Part shown: positions 1 to 7,002 of the stretch, piece by piece
How the letters are laid out: each line of letters opens with the position of its first letter
Position numbering within the stretch: position 1 is the stretch's first letter
Assembly (NCBI GenBank): GCA_937138255.1
Contig: CAKZOU010000067.1
Location: 35,516 to 99,515 of the forward strand
Source: an uncultured Paracoccaceae bacterium
Lineage (GTDB): Bacteria > Pseudomonadota > Alphaproteobacteria > Rhodobacterales > Rhodobacteraceae
Direction of reading: 5' to 3'
Length of the DNA stretch: 64,000 bases
Made by a program: the position numbers and the translations under genes
Notes under the pieces: generated by a model
What the model was told of the DNA's origin: nothing
The model's input: only the letters and a program-made list of their open reading frames with translations
Database searches by the model: none

Positions 1-1367
1 TTCTTCCAGCCGCCGAAGGTGTGATAGGCCAGCGGCACCGGGATCGGCACGTTGATGCCGACCATGCCGATATTGATCCGGCTCGCGAAATCGCGGGCGG
101 TGTCGCCATCGCGGGTGAAGATCGCGGTGCCGTTGCCATATTCGTGATCCATGGCAAGGCCGATGGCCTCTTCATAGGTCTTGGCGCGGACGGTCGAGAG
201 CACGGGGCCGAAGATCTCTTTGCGATAGATGTCCATGTCTTTGGTGACATGGTCGAAGAGGTGCGGGCCCACGAAGAAGCCGTTCTCATAGCCCTGAAGG
301 CTGAAGCTGCGGCCATCGACGACGAGCTTGGCGCCCTGCTCGACACCGCTCTCGACGAGCTTGAGGATATTGGCCTTGGCGGCAGCGGTGACGACCGGGC
401 CGTAATCCACATCGTTGCCGGCGGTGTAGGGGCCGACTTTCAGCTTTTCGATGCGGGGCACGAGCTTTTCGATCAGGCGGTCGGCGGTTTCATCGCCCAC
501 CGGAACCGCGACCGAGATCGCCATGCAGCGCTCGCCAGCGGCGCCATAGCCGGCACCGATGAGCGCATCGGCGGCTTGGTCCATATCGGCGTCGGGCATG
601 ATGATCATGTGGTTCTTGGCGCCGCCGAAACACTGGACACGCTTGCCCATCGAACAGCCACGGCCATAGATATATTCGGCAATCGGGGTCGAGCCGACGA
701 AGCCGATCGACTGGATCACCGGATGGTCGATGATCGCGTCCACCGCTTCCTTGTCGCCGTTGACGACCTGCAGGATGCCCTTGGGCAGACCGGCCTCTTC
801 CATCAACTCGGCCAGCATCAGCGGCACTGAGGGGTCACGCTCCGAGGGCTTGAGGATGAAGGCGTTGCCGCAGGCGATGGCGGGGGCAAACATCCACATC
901 GGGATCATCGCGGGGAAGTTGAAGGGCGTGATGCCGGCGGAAACGCCGAGCGGCTGCTTCATCGAATACATGTCGATGCCGGGGCCGGCGCCGTCGGTGT
1001 AGTCGCCCTTCAGAAGCTCGGGCGCGCCGATGCAGTATTCGACAACCTCGAGGCCGCGCTGCACATCGCCCTTGGCGTCGGGGAAGGTCTTGCCATGCTC
1101 GCGGCTCAAGGCCTCGGCAAGCTTGTCCATGTCGCGGTTGAGAAGATCGACGAACTTCATCATCACGCGGGCGCGGCGCTGCGGGTTGGTGGCGGCCCAG
1201 GCGGGCTGGGCGGCAGCGGCGATTTCCACCGCGGCGGCCATCTCGGCAGACGAAGCCAGCGGCACCTTGGCCTGCACTTCGCCGATGGCGGGGTTGAAGA
1301 CGTCGGCAAAGCGGCCCGAGGTGCCTTTGACATGCTTGCCGCCGATGTAATGTGTGAGTTCCTGCAT
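1..1367 (-). CDS. mmsA: Methylmalonate-semialdehyde dehydrogenase (CoA-acylating), C-terminus cut by window edge
   Basis: Converts methylmalonate semialdehyde (from valine) or malonate semialdehyde to propionyl-CoA or acetyl-CoA with NAD+ and CoA; cytosolic. About 455 codons are visible against a family length near 500, so the last 40-50 residues lie outside the window. The protein starts MQELTHYIGGK and carries the family stretch VQCFGGAKNHMII followed by GERCMA, whose Cys281 is the catalytic thiol. The start at 1367 has a GGGAGAG ribosome site just upstream. It is divergent from the LysR gene at 1501, which is the likely local regulator. Family assignment is secure. Confidence 0.95.
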   Translation of the reverse strand, partial: MQELTHYIGGKHVKGTSGRFADVFNPAIGEVQAKVPLASSAEMAAAVEIAAAAQPAWAATNPQRRARVMMKFVDLLNRDMDKLAEALSREHGKTFPDAKGDVQRGLEVVEYCIGAPELLKGDYTDGAGPGIDMYSMKQPLGVSAGITPFNFPAMIPMWMFAPAIACGNAFILKPSERDPSVPLMLAELMEEAGLPKGILQVVNGDKEAVDAIIDHPVIQSIGFVGSTPIAEYIYGRGCSMGKRVQCFGGAKNHMIIMPDADMDQAADALIGAGYGAAGERCMAISVAVPVGDETADRLIEKLVPRIEKLKVGPYTAGNDVDYGPVVTAAAKANILKLVESGVEQGAKLVVDGRSFSLQGYENGFFVGPHLFDHVTKDMDIYRKEIFGPVLSTVRAKTYEEAIGLAMDHEYGNGTAIFTRDGDTARDFASRINIGMVGINVPIPVPLAYHTFGGWK

Positions 1368-1478
1368 GGGTCTCTCCCTGATCGCGCCACACGGCGAAAG
1401 GGGCCGCGGGCGGGTGAATACACGCCTCTTATAGTCTTGCAATTTTCGCCGTAAAAGCGTCAGTTTATCAAAATCGTT

Positions 1479-1492
1479 TTGCATTTTTGCAA
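1479..1492. promoter_or_regulatory. Inverted repeat TTGCA-N4-TGCAA between mmsA and lysR
   Basis: A 5-4-5 inverted repeat ends nine bases before the LysR start codon, and a further TTGCAA half-site lies at 1437-1442. LysR regulators commonly bind such sites in divergent promoters, repressing themselves and activating the neighbour. Placement fits; binding is inferred. Confidence 0.4.
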
Positions 1493-1500
1493 GGGTAGCC

Positions 1501-2385
1501 ATGACAAACTGGGACGATATGCGGGTGTTTCTAGCCGTGGCGCGGGCGGAAAGCCTTTCCGCCGCCGCACCGCTTCTGAAAATGGATCCTGCTACCGTGG
1601 GCCGCCGTATCGCGCGGCTCGAGGATGCCTTGGGCGCGGCGCTCTTCGTCAAAACGCCGCAGGGCTATGCCCTCACAGATCACGGCATCCGCATCCGCCA
1701 GCGTGCCGCCGAGGCAGAAGAGGCGCTCGGACTTGCCTTTGACGAGGGGCGGGGGGTCGCGGCGGGCCTCACCGGGCAGATCCGCATCGGCGCGCCGGAC
1801 GGCTGCGCGAATTTCCTTCTGCCGCAGGTTTGTGCGGCCATTCAGGCCGAGAACCCCGGGCTTGAGGTGCAGGTTCTCGCGCTGCCCCGCGTCGTCAACC
1901 TTTCCAAGCGCGAGGCTGATATGGCGATCACCGTCAGCCCGCCGGATGCAGGCCGCCTCACGGTCCAGAAAATCACCGACTATCACCTGCACCTCGCCTG
2001 CCACCGGAGCATTGCGCAAGAGATCGCCGGGCGGGACGACCTTCGGGGGCGTCCGGTCGTCGGCTATATCCCCGACATGATCTTCGACAAGGAACTGGAT
2101 TATCTCGGCCCCCTTGGGGCAGGGGGCGTGCAACTTGCGTCCAACTCGGTCGCGGTGCAGATGCAGATGCTGCGCGCGGGGCAGGGGATCGGCATCGTCC
2201 ACGATTTCGCGCTGCCCTTCGCGCCCGAGGTGTGCCCGATTCTTCGTAACGAGATCGGCCTCACGCGCTCTTTCTATCTCGTTCGCCACGCCGCCGACCG
2301 CCGATCTGACAGGCTCAACCGCTTTGCCACGGCGCTGGTGCAGGGCTTGCGGGCGGAAGTGGCCCGCCTCGAACAGGCCGCTTGA
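1501..2385 (+). CDS. LysR-family transcriptional regulator (divergent from mmsA)
   Basis: A 294-residue LysR-type regulator. The N-terminal winged helix-turn-helix spans about residues 1-62 (MTNWDDMRVFLAVARAES, then DPATVGRRIARLE as recognition helix). It is followed by a linker helix and a periplasmic-binding-protein-like effector domain from about residue 90 to 285. It is transcribed away from mmsA across a 133-base intergenic region, the usual arrangement for a LysR protein that controls its neighbour. The effector is unknown; a valine, propionate or inositol breakdown intermediate would fit the neighbour, but that is inference. Confidence 0.88.
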   Translation: MTNWDDMRVFLAVARAESLSAAAPLLKMDPATVGRRIARLEDALGAALFVKTPQGYALTDHGIRIRQRAAEAEEALGLAFDEGRGVAAGLTGQIRIGAPDGCANFLLPQVCAAIQAENPGLEVQVLALPRVVNLSKREADMAITVSPPDAGRLTVQKITDYHLHLACHRSIAQEIAGRDDLRGRPVVGYIPDMIFDKELDYLGPLGAGGVQLASNSVAVQMQMLRAGQGIGIVHDFALPFAPEVCPILRNEIGLTRSFYLVRHAADRRSDRLNRFATALVQGLRAEVARLEQAA

Positions 2386-2438
2386 CAGCAAAGCCCCTCA
2401 GAGAGGACGCTGGGCGCAGGCTATTCAGGGAGGTTGCC

Positions 2439-2873
2439 ATGCTCGTCCAGCAAATCCTCGGCTCCAAGGCCAGCGGCGGAGTGCTTTCTGTGAAACCGAC
2501 CGACAGCGTCTCTGATGCGATCAAGCTTTTATCGGAGAAACGGATCGGATCGGTTGTTGTATCGGCCAATGGTGAAAGCCTTGACGGTATCCTGTCCGAG
2601 CGCGACGTGGTGCGCGAGCTTGGGCGCCGCGGAGCCACCGTGCTGGCCGAACCCGTGAGCGCCCTGATGACCGCAAAGATCGTCACGTGCAGCGAAACGG
2701 ACACGGCCGACCAGATCCTTCAGATGATGACCGATGGCCGCTTCCGCCACCTGCCGGTGATGCGCGAGGGCAAGATGATCGGCCTCGTTTCCATCGGTGA
2801 TGTGGTCAAGGCACGTCTGTCGGAGTTGTCGATGGAGAAGAATGCCCTCGAAGGCATGATCATGGGGCACTGA
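2439..2873 (+). CDS. Tandem CBS-domain protein
   Basis: A 144-residue protein made almost entirely of two CBS domains (about residues 8-62 and 74-134), the Bateman module that binds adenine nucleotides. Motifs such as DGILSERDVVREL and IGLVSIGDVVKARL are typical of CBS-pair proteins in alphaproteobacteria. No catalytic domain is attached, so the function is probably sensory or regulatory and is not known. The start MLVQQILG at 2439 is chosen because an AGGGAGG ribosome site lies just upstream; an in-frame ATG at 2382 would overlap the lysR stop and lacks a site. It precedes coaD by 67 bases. Confidence 0.85.
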   Translation: MLVQQILGSKASGGVLSVKPTDSVSDAIKLLSEKRIGSVVVSANGESLDGILSERDVVRELGRRGATVLAEPVSALMTAKIVTCSETDTADQILQMMTDGRFRHLPVMREGKMIGLVSIGDVVKARLSELSMEKNALEGMIMGH

Positions 2874-2940
2874 GCCGGGTTGCATTTCGGGGCGCAATAT
2901 AGTTGCGTGCCCCCAAGCGACCAAGACCAGCGAGGCATCC

Positions 2941-3438
2941 ATGCGCATCGGCCTATATCCCGGCACTTTCGATCCGATCACGCTCGGCCACACTGACATT
3001 ATCCAGCGGGCTATGGCGCTTGTGGACCGTTTGGTGATCGGCGTTGCCATCAACCGCGACAAGGGCCCCTTGTTCAACCTTGAAGACCGCGTGGCGATGG
3101 TTCAGGCGGAATGTGCGCCGATTATCGCCAAGACGGGCGGCGAGATCGTGGTTCATCCTTTCGAAAACCTGCTGATCGACTGCGCCCGCGACGTGGGCGC
3201 GACCGTCATCGTGCGCGGGCTGCGCGCCGTGGCCGATTTCGAATACGAATTCCAGATGGTCGGCATGAACCGCGCTATGGATGACACGGTCGAGACCGTT
3301 TTCCTCATGGCCGATGCCCGCCGTCAGGCGATTGCCTCGAAGCTCGTCAAGGAAATCGCCCGCCTCGGCGGAGATGTATCGAAATTCGTGACGCCTGACG
3401 TGCGTCAGGCGCTGCACGAGAAATTCGGCCGCGCCTAG
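2941..3438 (+). CDS. coaD: Phosphopantetheine adenylyltransferase
   Basis: Catalyses the fourth step of coenzyme A synthesis, transferring AMP from ATP to 4'-phosphopantetheine. At 165 residues it is family length. It has the nucleotidyltransferase signature [11 protein letters not shown] near the N-terminus (T14-x-G16-H17), and the C-terminal [10 protein letters not shown] corresponds to the ISSxxVKE ATP-binding motif. It ends tail to tail with gap1: the four bases CTAG at 3435-3438 supply both stop codons, TAG on each strand. Confidence 0.96.
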   Translation: MRIGLYPGTFDPITLGHTDIIQRAMALVDRLVIGVAINRDKGPLFNLEDRVAMVQAECAPIIAKTGGEIVVHPFENLLIDCARDVGATVIVRGLRAVADFEYEFQMVGMNRAMDDTVETVFLMADARRQAIASKLVKEIARLGGDVSKFVTPDVRQALHEKFGRA

Positions 3439-4436
3439 ATCAGCTTGCCCATCGCCACGGCCGTATCGGCCATGCGGTTGGAAAAGCCCCATTCGTTGTC
3501 GTACCAGCTCAGGATGCGGAGCAGGTTGCCCGGCAAGACCTTGGTCTGATCCGCGGCAAAGGTCGATGACGCGCCGTTGTGGTTATAGTCCATCGACACG
3601 AGCGGGCGGGTCTCATAGCCAAGAACGCCTTTCAGCGGGCCTTCCGATGCGGCTTTCATCAGCGCATTGACCTCTTCGGCAGTAACGGCTTTTTCGGTGA
3701 CGACACAGAGATCGACGCAAGAGACATTCGGGGTCGGCACACGGATCGACGAGCCGTCGAGCTTGCCGTCAAGCTCGGGCAGGACCAGACCAAGCGCTTT
3801 GGCGGCGCCCGTGGTCGTCGGGATCATACTCATCGCTGCGGCGCGGGCGCGGTAGAGGTCTTTATGCATGGTATCAAGCGTCGGCTGATCGCCTGTGTAG
3901 CTGTGAATCGTCGTCATGAAGCCGGTGGTGATGCCGAAGGCATCATTGATCAGCTTGGCGACCGGCGCGAGGCAGTTGGTGGTGCAAGAGCCGTTGGAGA
4001 CAACGAGATCACCCGAAGTCAGCACATCGTGATTGACCCCAAAGACGATCGTCTTGTCCGCGCCCTTGGACGGTGCCGAGACGAGAACGCGCTTCGATCC
4101 GTTTTGCAGGTGGAGTGCAGCTTTCTCGCGGTCGGTGAAGATCCCGGTGCATTCAAACGCGATGTCCACATCGCCCCAAGGTAGCTCGGCCGGGTTCCTG
4201 AGCGCCGTGACACGGATCGGGCCGCGGCCCACGTCGATCCAGCTATCGCCCGATGTAACCTCGACCGGAAAACGGCCATGCACCGAATCAAATTGAAGAA
4301 GGTGTGCGTTGGTCTCGACAGGCCCGAGATCGTTGATGGCGACCACCTCGAGATCTGTCCGGCCCGATTCAATGATTGCCCGCAGGACGTTGCGGCCAAT
4401 TCGCCCAAATCCGTTGATGCCAACCTTGATAGCCAT
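3435..4436 (-). CDS. gap: Glyceraldehyde-3-phosphate dehydrogenase 1 (Asp36, NAD-type)
   Basis: Oxidises glyceraldehyde 3-phosphate to 1,3-bisphosphoglycerate in lower glycolysis. At 333 residues it is full length. It has the Rossmann signature NGFGRIGR (8-15) and the catalytic motif SNGSCTTNC with Cys151. Asp36 follows the second beta strand (AIND); in GAPDH families this Asp contacts the adenosine ribose and favours NAD+ over NADP+. The promoter carries two GTTAGCGCTAAC-like operators, one on the -10 hexamer, suggesting repression. It is one of two paralogues in the window, and the other has Ala at this position. I infer this is the glycolytic copy. Confidence 0.93.
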   Translation of the reverse strand: MAIKVGINGFGRIGRNVLRAIIESGRTDLEVVAINDLGPVETNAHLLQFDSVHGRFPVEVTSGDSWIDVGRGPIRVTALRNPAELPWGDVDIAFECTGIFTDREKAALHLQNGSKRVLVSAPSKGADKTIVFGVNHDVLTSGDLVVSNGSCTTNCLAPVAKLINDAFGITTGFMTTIHSYTGDQPTLDTMHKDLYRARAAAMSMIPTTTGAAKALGLVLPELDGKLDGSSIRVPTPNVSCVDLCVVTEKAVTAEEVNALMKAASEGPLKGVLGYETRPLVSMDYNHNGASSTFAADQTKVLPGNLLRILSWYDNEWGFSNRMADTAVAMGKLI

Positions 4437-4462
4437 CTGATGCCTCTCGCAATACTGCGCTC

Positions 4463-4474
4463 GTTAGCGCTAAC
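4463..4474. promoter_or_regulatory. Palindromic operator GTTAGCGCTAAC, proximal site of gap1
   Basis: A perfect 12-base palindrome 27 bases upstream of the gap1 start codon, downstream of the predicted promoter. It has the form of a LacI-family operator. In Rhodobacterales the central-carbon regulator CceR is reported, to my recollection, to bind this type of site. The position inside the 5' untranslated region suggests a block to transcription. Confidence 0.65.
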
Positions 4475-4481
4475 TTGAAAT

Positions 4482-4493
4482 GTTGGCGCTAAC
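4482..4493. promoter_or_regulatory. Operator GTTGGCGCTAAC, distal site of gap1
   Basis: This differs from the proximal palindrome by one base and lies 19 bases away centre to centre. It overlaps the predicted -10 hexamer, so occupancy should prevent RNA polymerase binding. Confidence 0.6.
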
Positions 4494-4518
4494 ATCGCGA
4501 TTTGTCGGGAAAGGTCAA
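4490..4518 (-). promoter_or_regulatory. Predicted sigma-70 promoter of gap1
   Basis: On the minus strand a TTGACC -35 hexamer (4513-4518) is followed after 17 bases by ATGTTA (4490-4495). The spacing is ideal. The -10 overlaps the distal operator. Confidence 0.5.
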
Positions 4519-4540
4519 CAGGCGATTTGAAGCTGGCAAT

Positions 4541-4681
4541 CTAGCGCCAGAACGAGAGCCACTCGATCAGGTCAGTCAACTTTCGCACAAGAAAGATGAC
4601 ACCGCCCAGATCGAAATAGAGATCAACCCCGACAGCGGCGGCGATAAGAGCGGCAAGCCAGAGAGAGATCGTGTTGGTCAT
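4541..4681 (-). CDS. 46-residue membrane protein between the two gap genes
   Basis: A small open frame reading MTNTISLWLAALIAAAVG to a C-terminus ending EWLSFWR. Residues 5-19 form one hydrophobic helix, a second hydrophobic stretch VIFLV is near 28-32, and a basic RK pair precedes an amphipathic, tryptophan-rich tail. It is co-directional with gap2, about 88 bases downstream of it and beyond a terminator, and 105 bases upstream of gap1. I recall similar short proteins beside gap in related Rhodobacteraceae, but function is unknown. Coding status is supported by a sensible membrane-protein composition in a short frame; it needs conservation evidence. Confidence 0.62.
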   Translation of the reverse strand: MTNTISLWLAALIAAAVGVDLYFDLGGVIFLVRKLTDLIEWLSFWR

Positions 4682-4722
4682 GGGCAAGCTCTAACTGGTC
4701 AGGATCGGACGGGCAAAGAAAA

Positions 4723-4744
4723 AACCCCGACCGAGGCCGGGGTT
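4723..4744 (-). terminator. Intrinsic terminator of gap2
   Basis: The stem AACCCCG/CGGGGTT (4723-4729 with 4738-4744) encloses an 8-base loop. On the minus strand it is followed by TTTTTTCTTT. It lies 25 bases beyond the gap2 stop, so it should insulate the small membrane-protein gene from gap2 transcription at least partly. Confidence 0.85.
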
Positions 4745-4769
4745 CGGGGAGAGTTTCTTGCAAGACACC

Positions 4770-5774
4770 TCAGTTGATGAGGCGGCCCATGTGCGCAGCA
4801 ACGTCAGCCATGCGGGTCGAAAAGCCCCACTCGTTGTCGTACCACGCCAGAACACGGACAGTCCGGCCACCGATGACCTTGGTCTGCTCGGGGGCAAAGA
4901 TCGACGACTGGGTGGTGTGGTTGAAATCGATCGAGACCTTCGGCTCGGGATCGTAGGACATCACCATGCCCATGCTGCCTGCAACAGCCTCGCGGACCAC
5001 CTCGTTCACATCCTCAACGGTCACGTCCTTGGCCGCCTCGAACACCAGATCAACAGCCGAAACGTTTGGGGTCGGCACACGCATTGCCGAGCCGTCGAGT
5101 TTGCCGGCCAGCTCGGGCAGCACTTCGCCAAGCGCCTTGGCAGCGCCTGTCGATGTCGGGATCATCGCCATTGCAGCGGCGCGAGCACGATAAAGGTCGC
5201 TGTGGCGGCGATCCAGCGTCGGCTGGTCGCCGGTGTAGCTGTGGATCGTCGTCATGATACCGCGCTCGATACCGATGGCGTCGTTCAAGACCTTGGCGAG
5301 CGGGGCGAGGCAATTGGTGGTGCAGGAGCCGTTCGACACCATGCGGTCGTCGCTCCTCAGCAAGCGGTGATTGACCCCGTAGACGACCGTGCGCTGCACG
5401 TTCTTGGCGGGGGCAGAGATCAAAACCTTCTTGGCGCCGCGCTCGAGGTGGGCCTTGGCCTTTTCACCGTCATTGAACGCGCCGGTGCATTCGAGAACCA
5501 CGTCGACACCCGACCAGTCGAGCTCGTCGAGGTTACGGGTCGACATGACCTCCATCGGGCCGCGACCAAGATCCATCTCGTTGCCCGTCACGCGAATTTC
5601 ATTGGGGAAGCGACCGTGAACGCTGTCGTATTTCAGAAGGTGCGCGTTGGTCTCGATCGGGCCGGTGGCGTTGATCTTGACGACCTGAACATCGTTGCGC
5701 CCGCTTTCAGCGATCTGAGCCAAGGTGCAGCGACCAATCCTGCCAAACCCGTTGATACCGATCGTGACGGTCAT
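4770..5774 (-). CDS. Glyceraldehyde-3-phosphate dehydrogenase 2 (Ala36, probable NADP-tolerant type)
   Basis: A 334-residue GAPDH with the same core as gap1: NGFGRIGR at 8-15 and catalytic Cys151 in SNGSCTTNC. Residue 36 is Ala (KINAT) in place of Asp, and the loop that follows TGDQPTLD has Arg189-Arg190 where gap1 has Thr-Met. Loss of the Asp and extra positive charge near the adenosine ribose are the hallmarks of NADP-using GAPDHs such as Bacillus GapB or plastid-type Gap2. I therefore infer an anabolic (gluconeogenic or Calvin-cycle) role. Two operators lie 86-127 bases upstream, one on the -35 region. The stop is followed by a strong terminator. Confidence 0.92.
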   Translation of the reverse strand: MTVTIGINGFGRIGRCTLAQIAESGRNDVQVVKINATGPIETNAHLLKYDSVHGRFPNEIRVTGNEMDLGRGPMEVMSTRNLDELDWSGVDVVLECTGAFNDGEKAKAHLERGAKKVLISAPAKNVQRTVVYGVNHRLLRSDDRMVSNGSCTTNCLAPLAKVLNDAIGIERGIMTTIHSYTGDQPTLDRRHSDLYRARAAAMAMIPTSTGAAKALGEVLPELAGKLDGSAMRVPTPNVSAVDLVFEAAKDVTVEDVNEVVREAVAGSMGMVMSYDPEPKVSIDFNHTTQSSIFAPEQTKVIGGRTVRVLAWYDNEWGFSTRMADVAAHMGRLIN

Positions 5775-5859
5775 GCTTTGTCCCCTTCGACTGACATTTG
5801 CAGAGTGCCTAGTCGGATTCCGAAACCCGGCAAAGGGAAATATTTATAAGCCGCAATGT

Positions 5860-5871
5860 GTTAGCGTTAAC
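5860..5871. promoter_or_regulatory. Operator GTTAGCGTTAAC upstream of gap2
   Basis: A near-palindrome, one base from the gap1 operator consensus, 86 bases upstream of the gap2 start. On the minus strand its TTAACG forms the best -35 hexamer for a TATAAA -10 placed 16 bases later. The same regulator probably binds here and at gap1, but with a different geometry. Confidence 0.58.
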
Positions 5872-5889
5872 TTGGGCGCAATGTCGCAG

Positions 5890-5901
5890 TATAGCGCTAA
5901 C
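5890..5901. promoter_or_regulatory. Operator TATAGCGCTAAC between gap2 and the DUF808 gene
   Basis: The second operator-like site, 30 bases centre to centre from the first (about three helical turns), upstream of the gap2 promoter. It lies in the intergenic region shared with the divergent gene at 5984, so it could also influence that gene. Confidence 0.52.
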
Positions 5902-5983
5902 TGTTTGCGCACACATTCGCGGGGCTTGTCCTCTTGGCTCATACGATTACCTATGGTGCCGAGTTGGATTCTTGGAGAGGCGC

Positions 5984-6946
5984 ATGAGCGGACTTCTGGC
6001 ACTCTTGGATGACGTGGCCGCCATCGCCAAGGTCGCGGCAACGAGCGTTGACGATATCGCGGCGCAGGCGGCCAAGGCAGGCACCAAGGTTGCGGGCGTT
6101 GTGATCGACGATGCGGCGGTGACGCCAAAATACGTCCATGGCTTTGAAGCAAGCCGCGAGTTGCCGATCATCTGGAAAATCACCAAGGGTTCGCTGTTTA
6201 ACAAGCTCGTGGTGCTTTTGCCAGCGGCACTTTTGCTCAACGCCTTCGCGCCTTGGGTGATCACACCGCTTTTGATGCTGGGCGGGGCCTATCTCTGCTT
6301 TGAGGGGGCCGAGAAGGTCTTTCATGCTTTTGTTCCGCACGCCAGCCATGCGGTCGATGAAGATCTCGATGTCGGAGACCCCGCGCACCTTGAAGAGACG
6401 CGGGTCAGGGGCGCGATCAAGACGGATTTCATCCTCTCTGCCGAGATCATGACGATCGTTCTTTCGACGCTCGACGCGGGCGACATCTGGGTTACCGCAG
6501 GCGCCTTGGCGCTGGCGGGGATTGCGATCACCGCGGCGGTCTATGGCAGCGTGGCGCTCATTGTGAAAATGGACGATATCGGCCTGTTGCTCGCCAAGCG
6601 GGCGCGCACCGGGGCAGGGCGCGGCCTAGGGCGTGGGCTTGTGCGCGGGATGCCCAAGCTTCTTTCGGCGCTTTCCTTCGTCGGCACGCTGGCGATGCTC
6701 TGGGTGGGCGGCTCGATCATCCTGCACGGGCTTGAGGTCACCCATCTCTGGGCCTGGCCCTATGAGACGATCCATCATTGGGCAGAAGCCGTGGCCCATG
6801 CGGTGCCCGAGGCTTTGGCCGGATTTTCCGGCTGGCTGACAACGGCAGTTGCGGACGGGGTGATTGGCCTCGGGATCGGCCTCTTGCTGGTGCCGGTCGT
6901 GACGCGGATCATCGGGCCGCTCTTTTCCAAGAAACCGGCCCATTGA
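5984..6946 (+). CDS. DUF808 (YedI-like) inner-membrane protein
   Basis: A 320-residue membrane protein of the DUF808 family, represented by E. coli YedI; its function is not established. The N-terminus MSGLLALLDDVAAIAKVAATSVDDIAAQAAKAGTK... is characteristic: a short amphipathic segment followed by VDDAA and KYVHGF. Several hydrophobic segments follow (near residues 70-110, 150-190, 225-255 and 285-310). The start at 5984 is chosen because GGAGAGG lies immediately upstream; a longer in-frame extension back to 5858 would run through the operators. It is divergent from gap2 and convergent with tkt. Confidence 0.85.
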   Translation: MSGLLALLDDVAAIAKVAATSVDDIAAQAAKAGTKVAGVVIDDAAVTPKYVHGFEASRELPIIWKITKGSLFNKLVVLLPAALLLNAFAPWVITPLLMLGGAYLCFEGAEKVFHAFVPHASHAVDEDLDVGDPAHLEETRVRGAIKTDFILSAEIMTIVLSTLDAGDIWVTAGALALAGIAITAAVYGSVALIVKMDDIGLLLAKRARTGAGRGLGRGLVRGMPKLLSALSFVGTLAMLWVGGSIILHGLEVTHLWAWPYETIHHWAEAVAHAVPEALAGFSGWLTTAVADGVIGLGIGLLLVPVVTRIIGPLFSKKPAH

Positions 6947-6957
6947 CGGAAAGGAAA

Positions 6958-6979
6958 AGGGCGGCGTGAACGCCGCCCT
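6958..6979 (-). terminator. Intrinsic terminator between DUF808 gene and tkt
   Basis: A near-perfect 10-base stem AGGGCGGCGT/ACGCCGCCCT with a minimal loop. The minus strand continues TTTTCCTTTCC, so it terminates tkt. The plus side has a weaker T-rich stretch and may also end the DUF808 transcript. Confidence 0.82.
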
Positions 6980-7002
6980 ACGCTGTTTTGCTTTGGGCGA
7001 GA

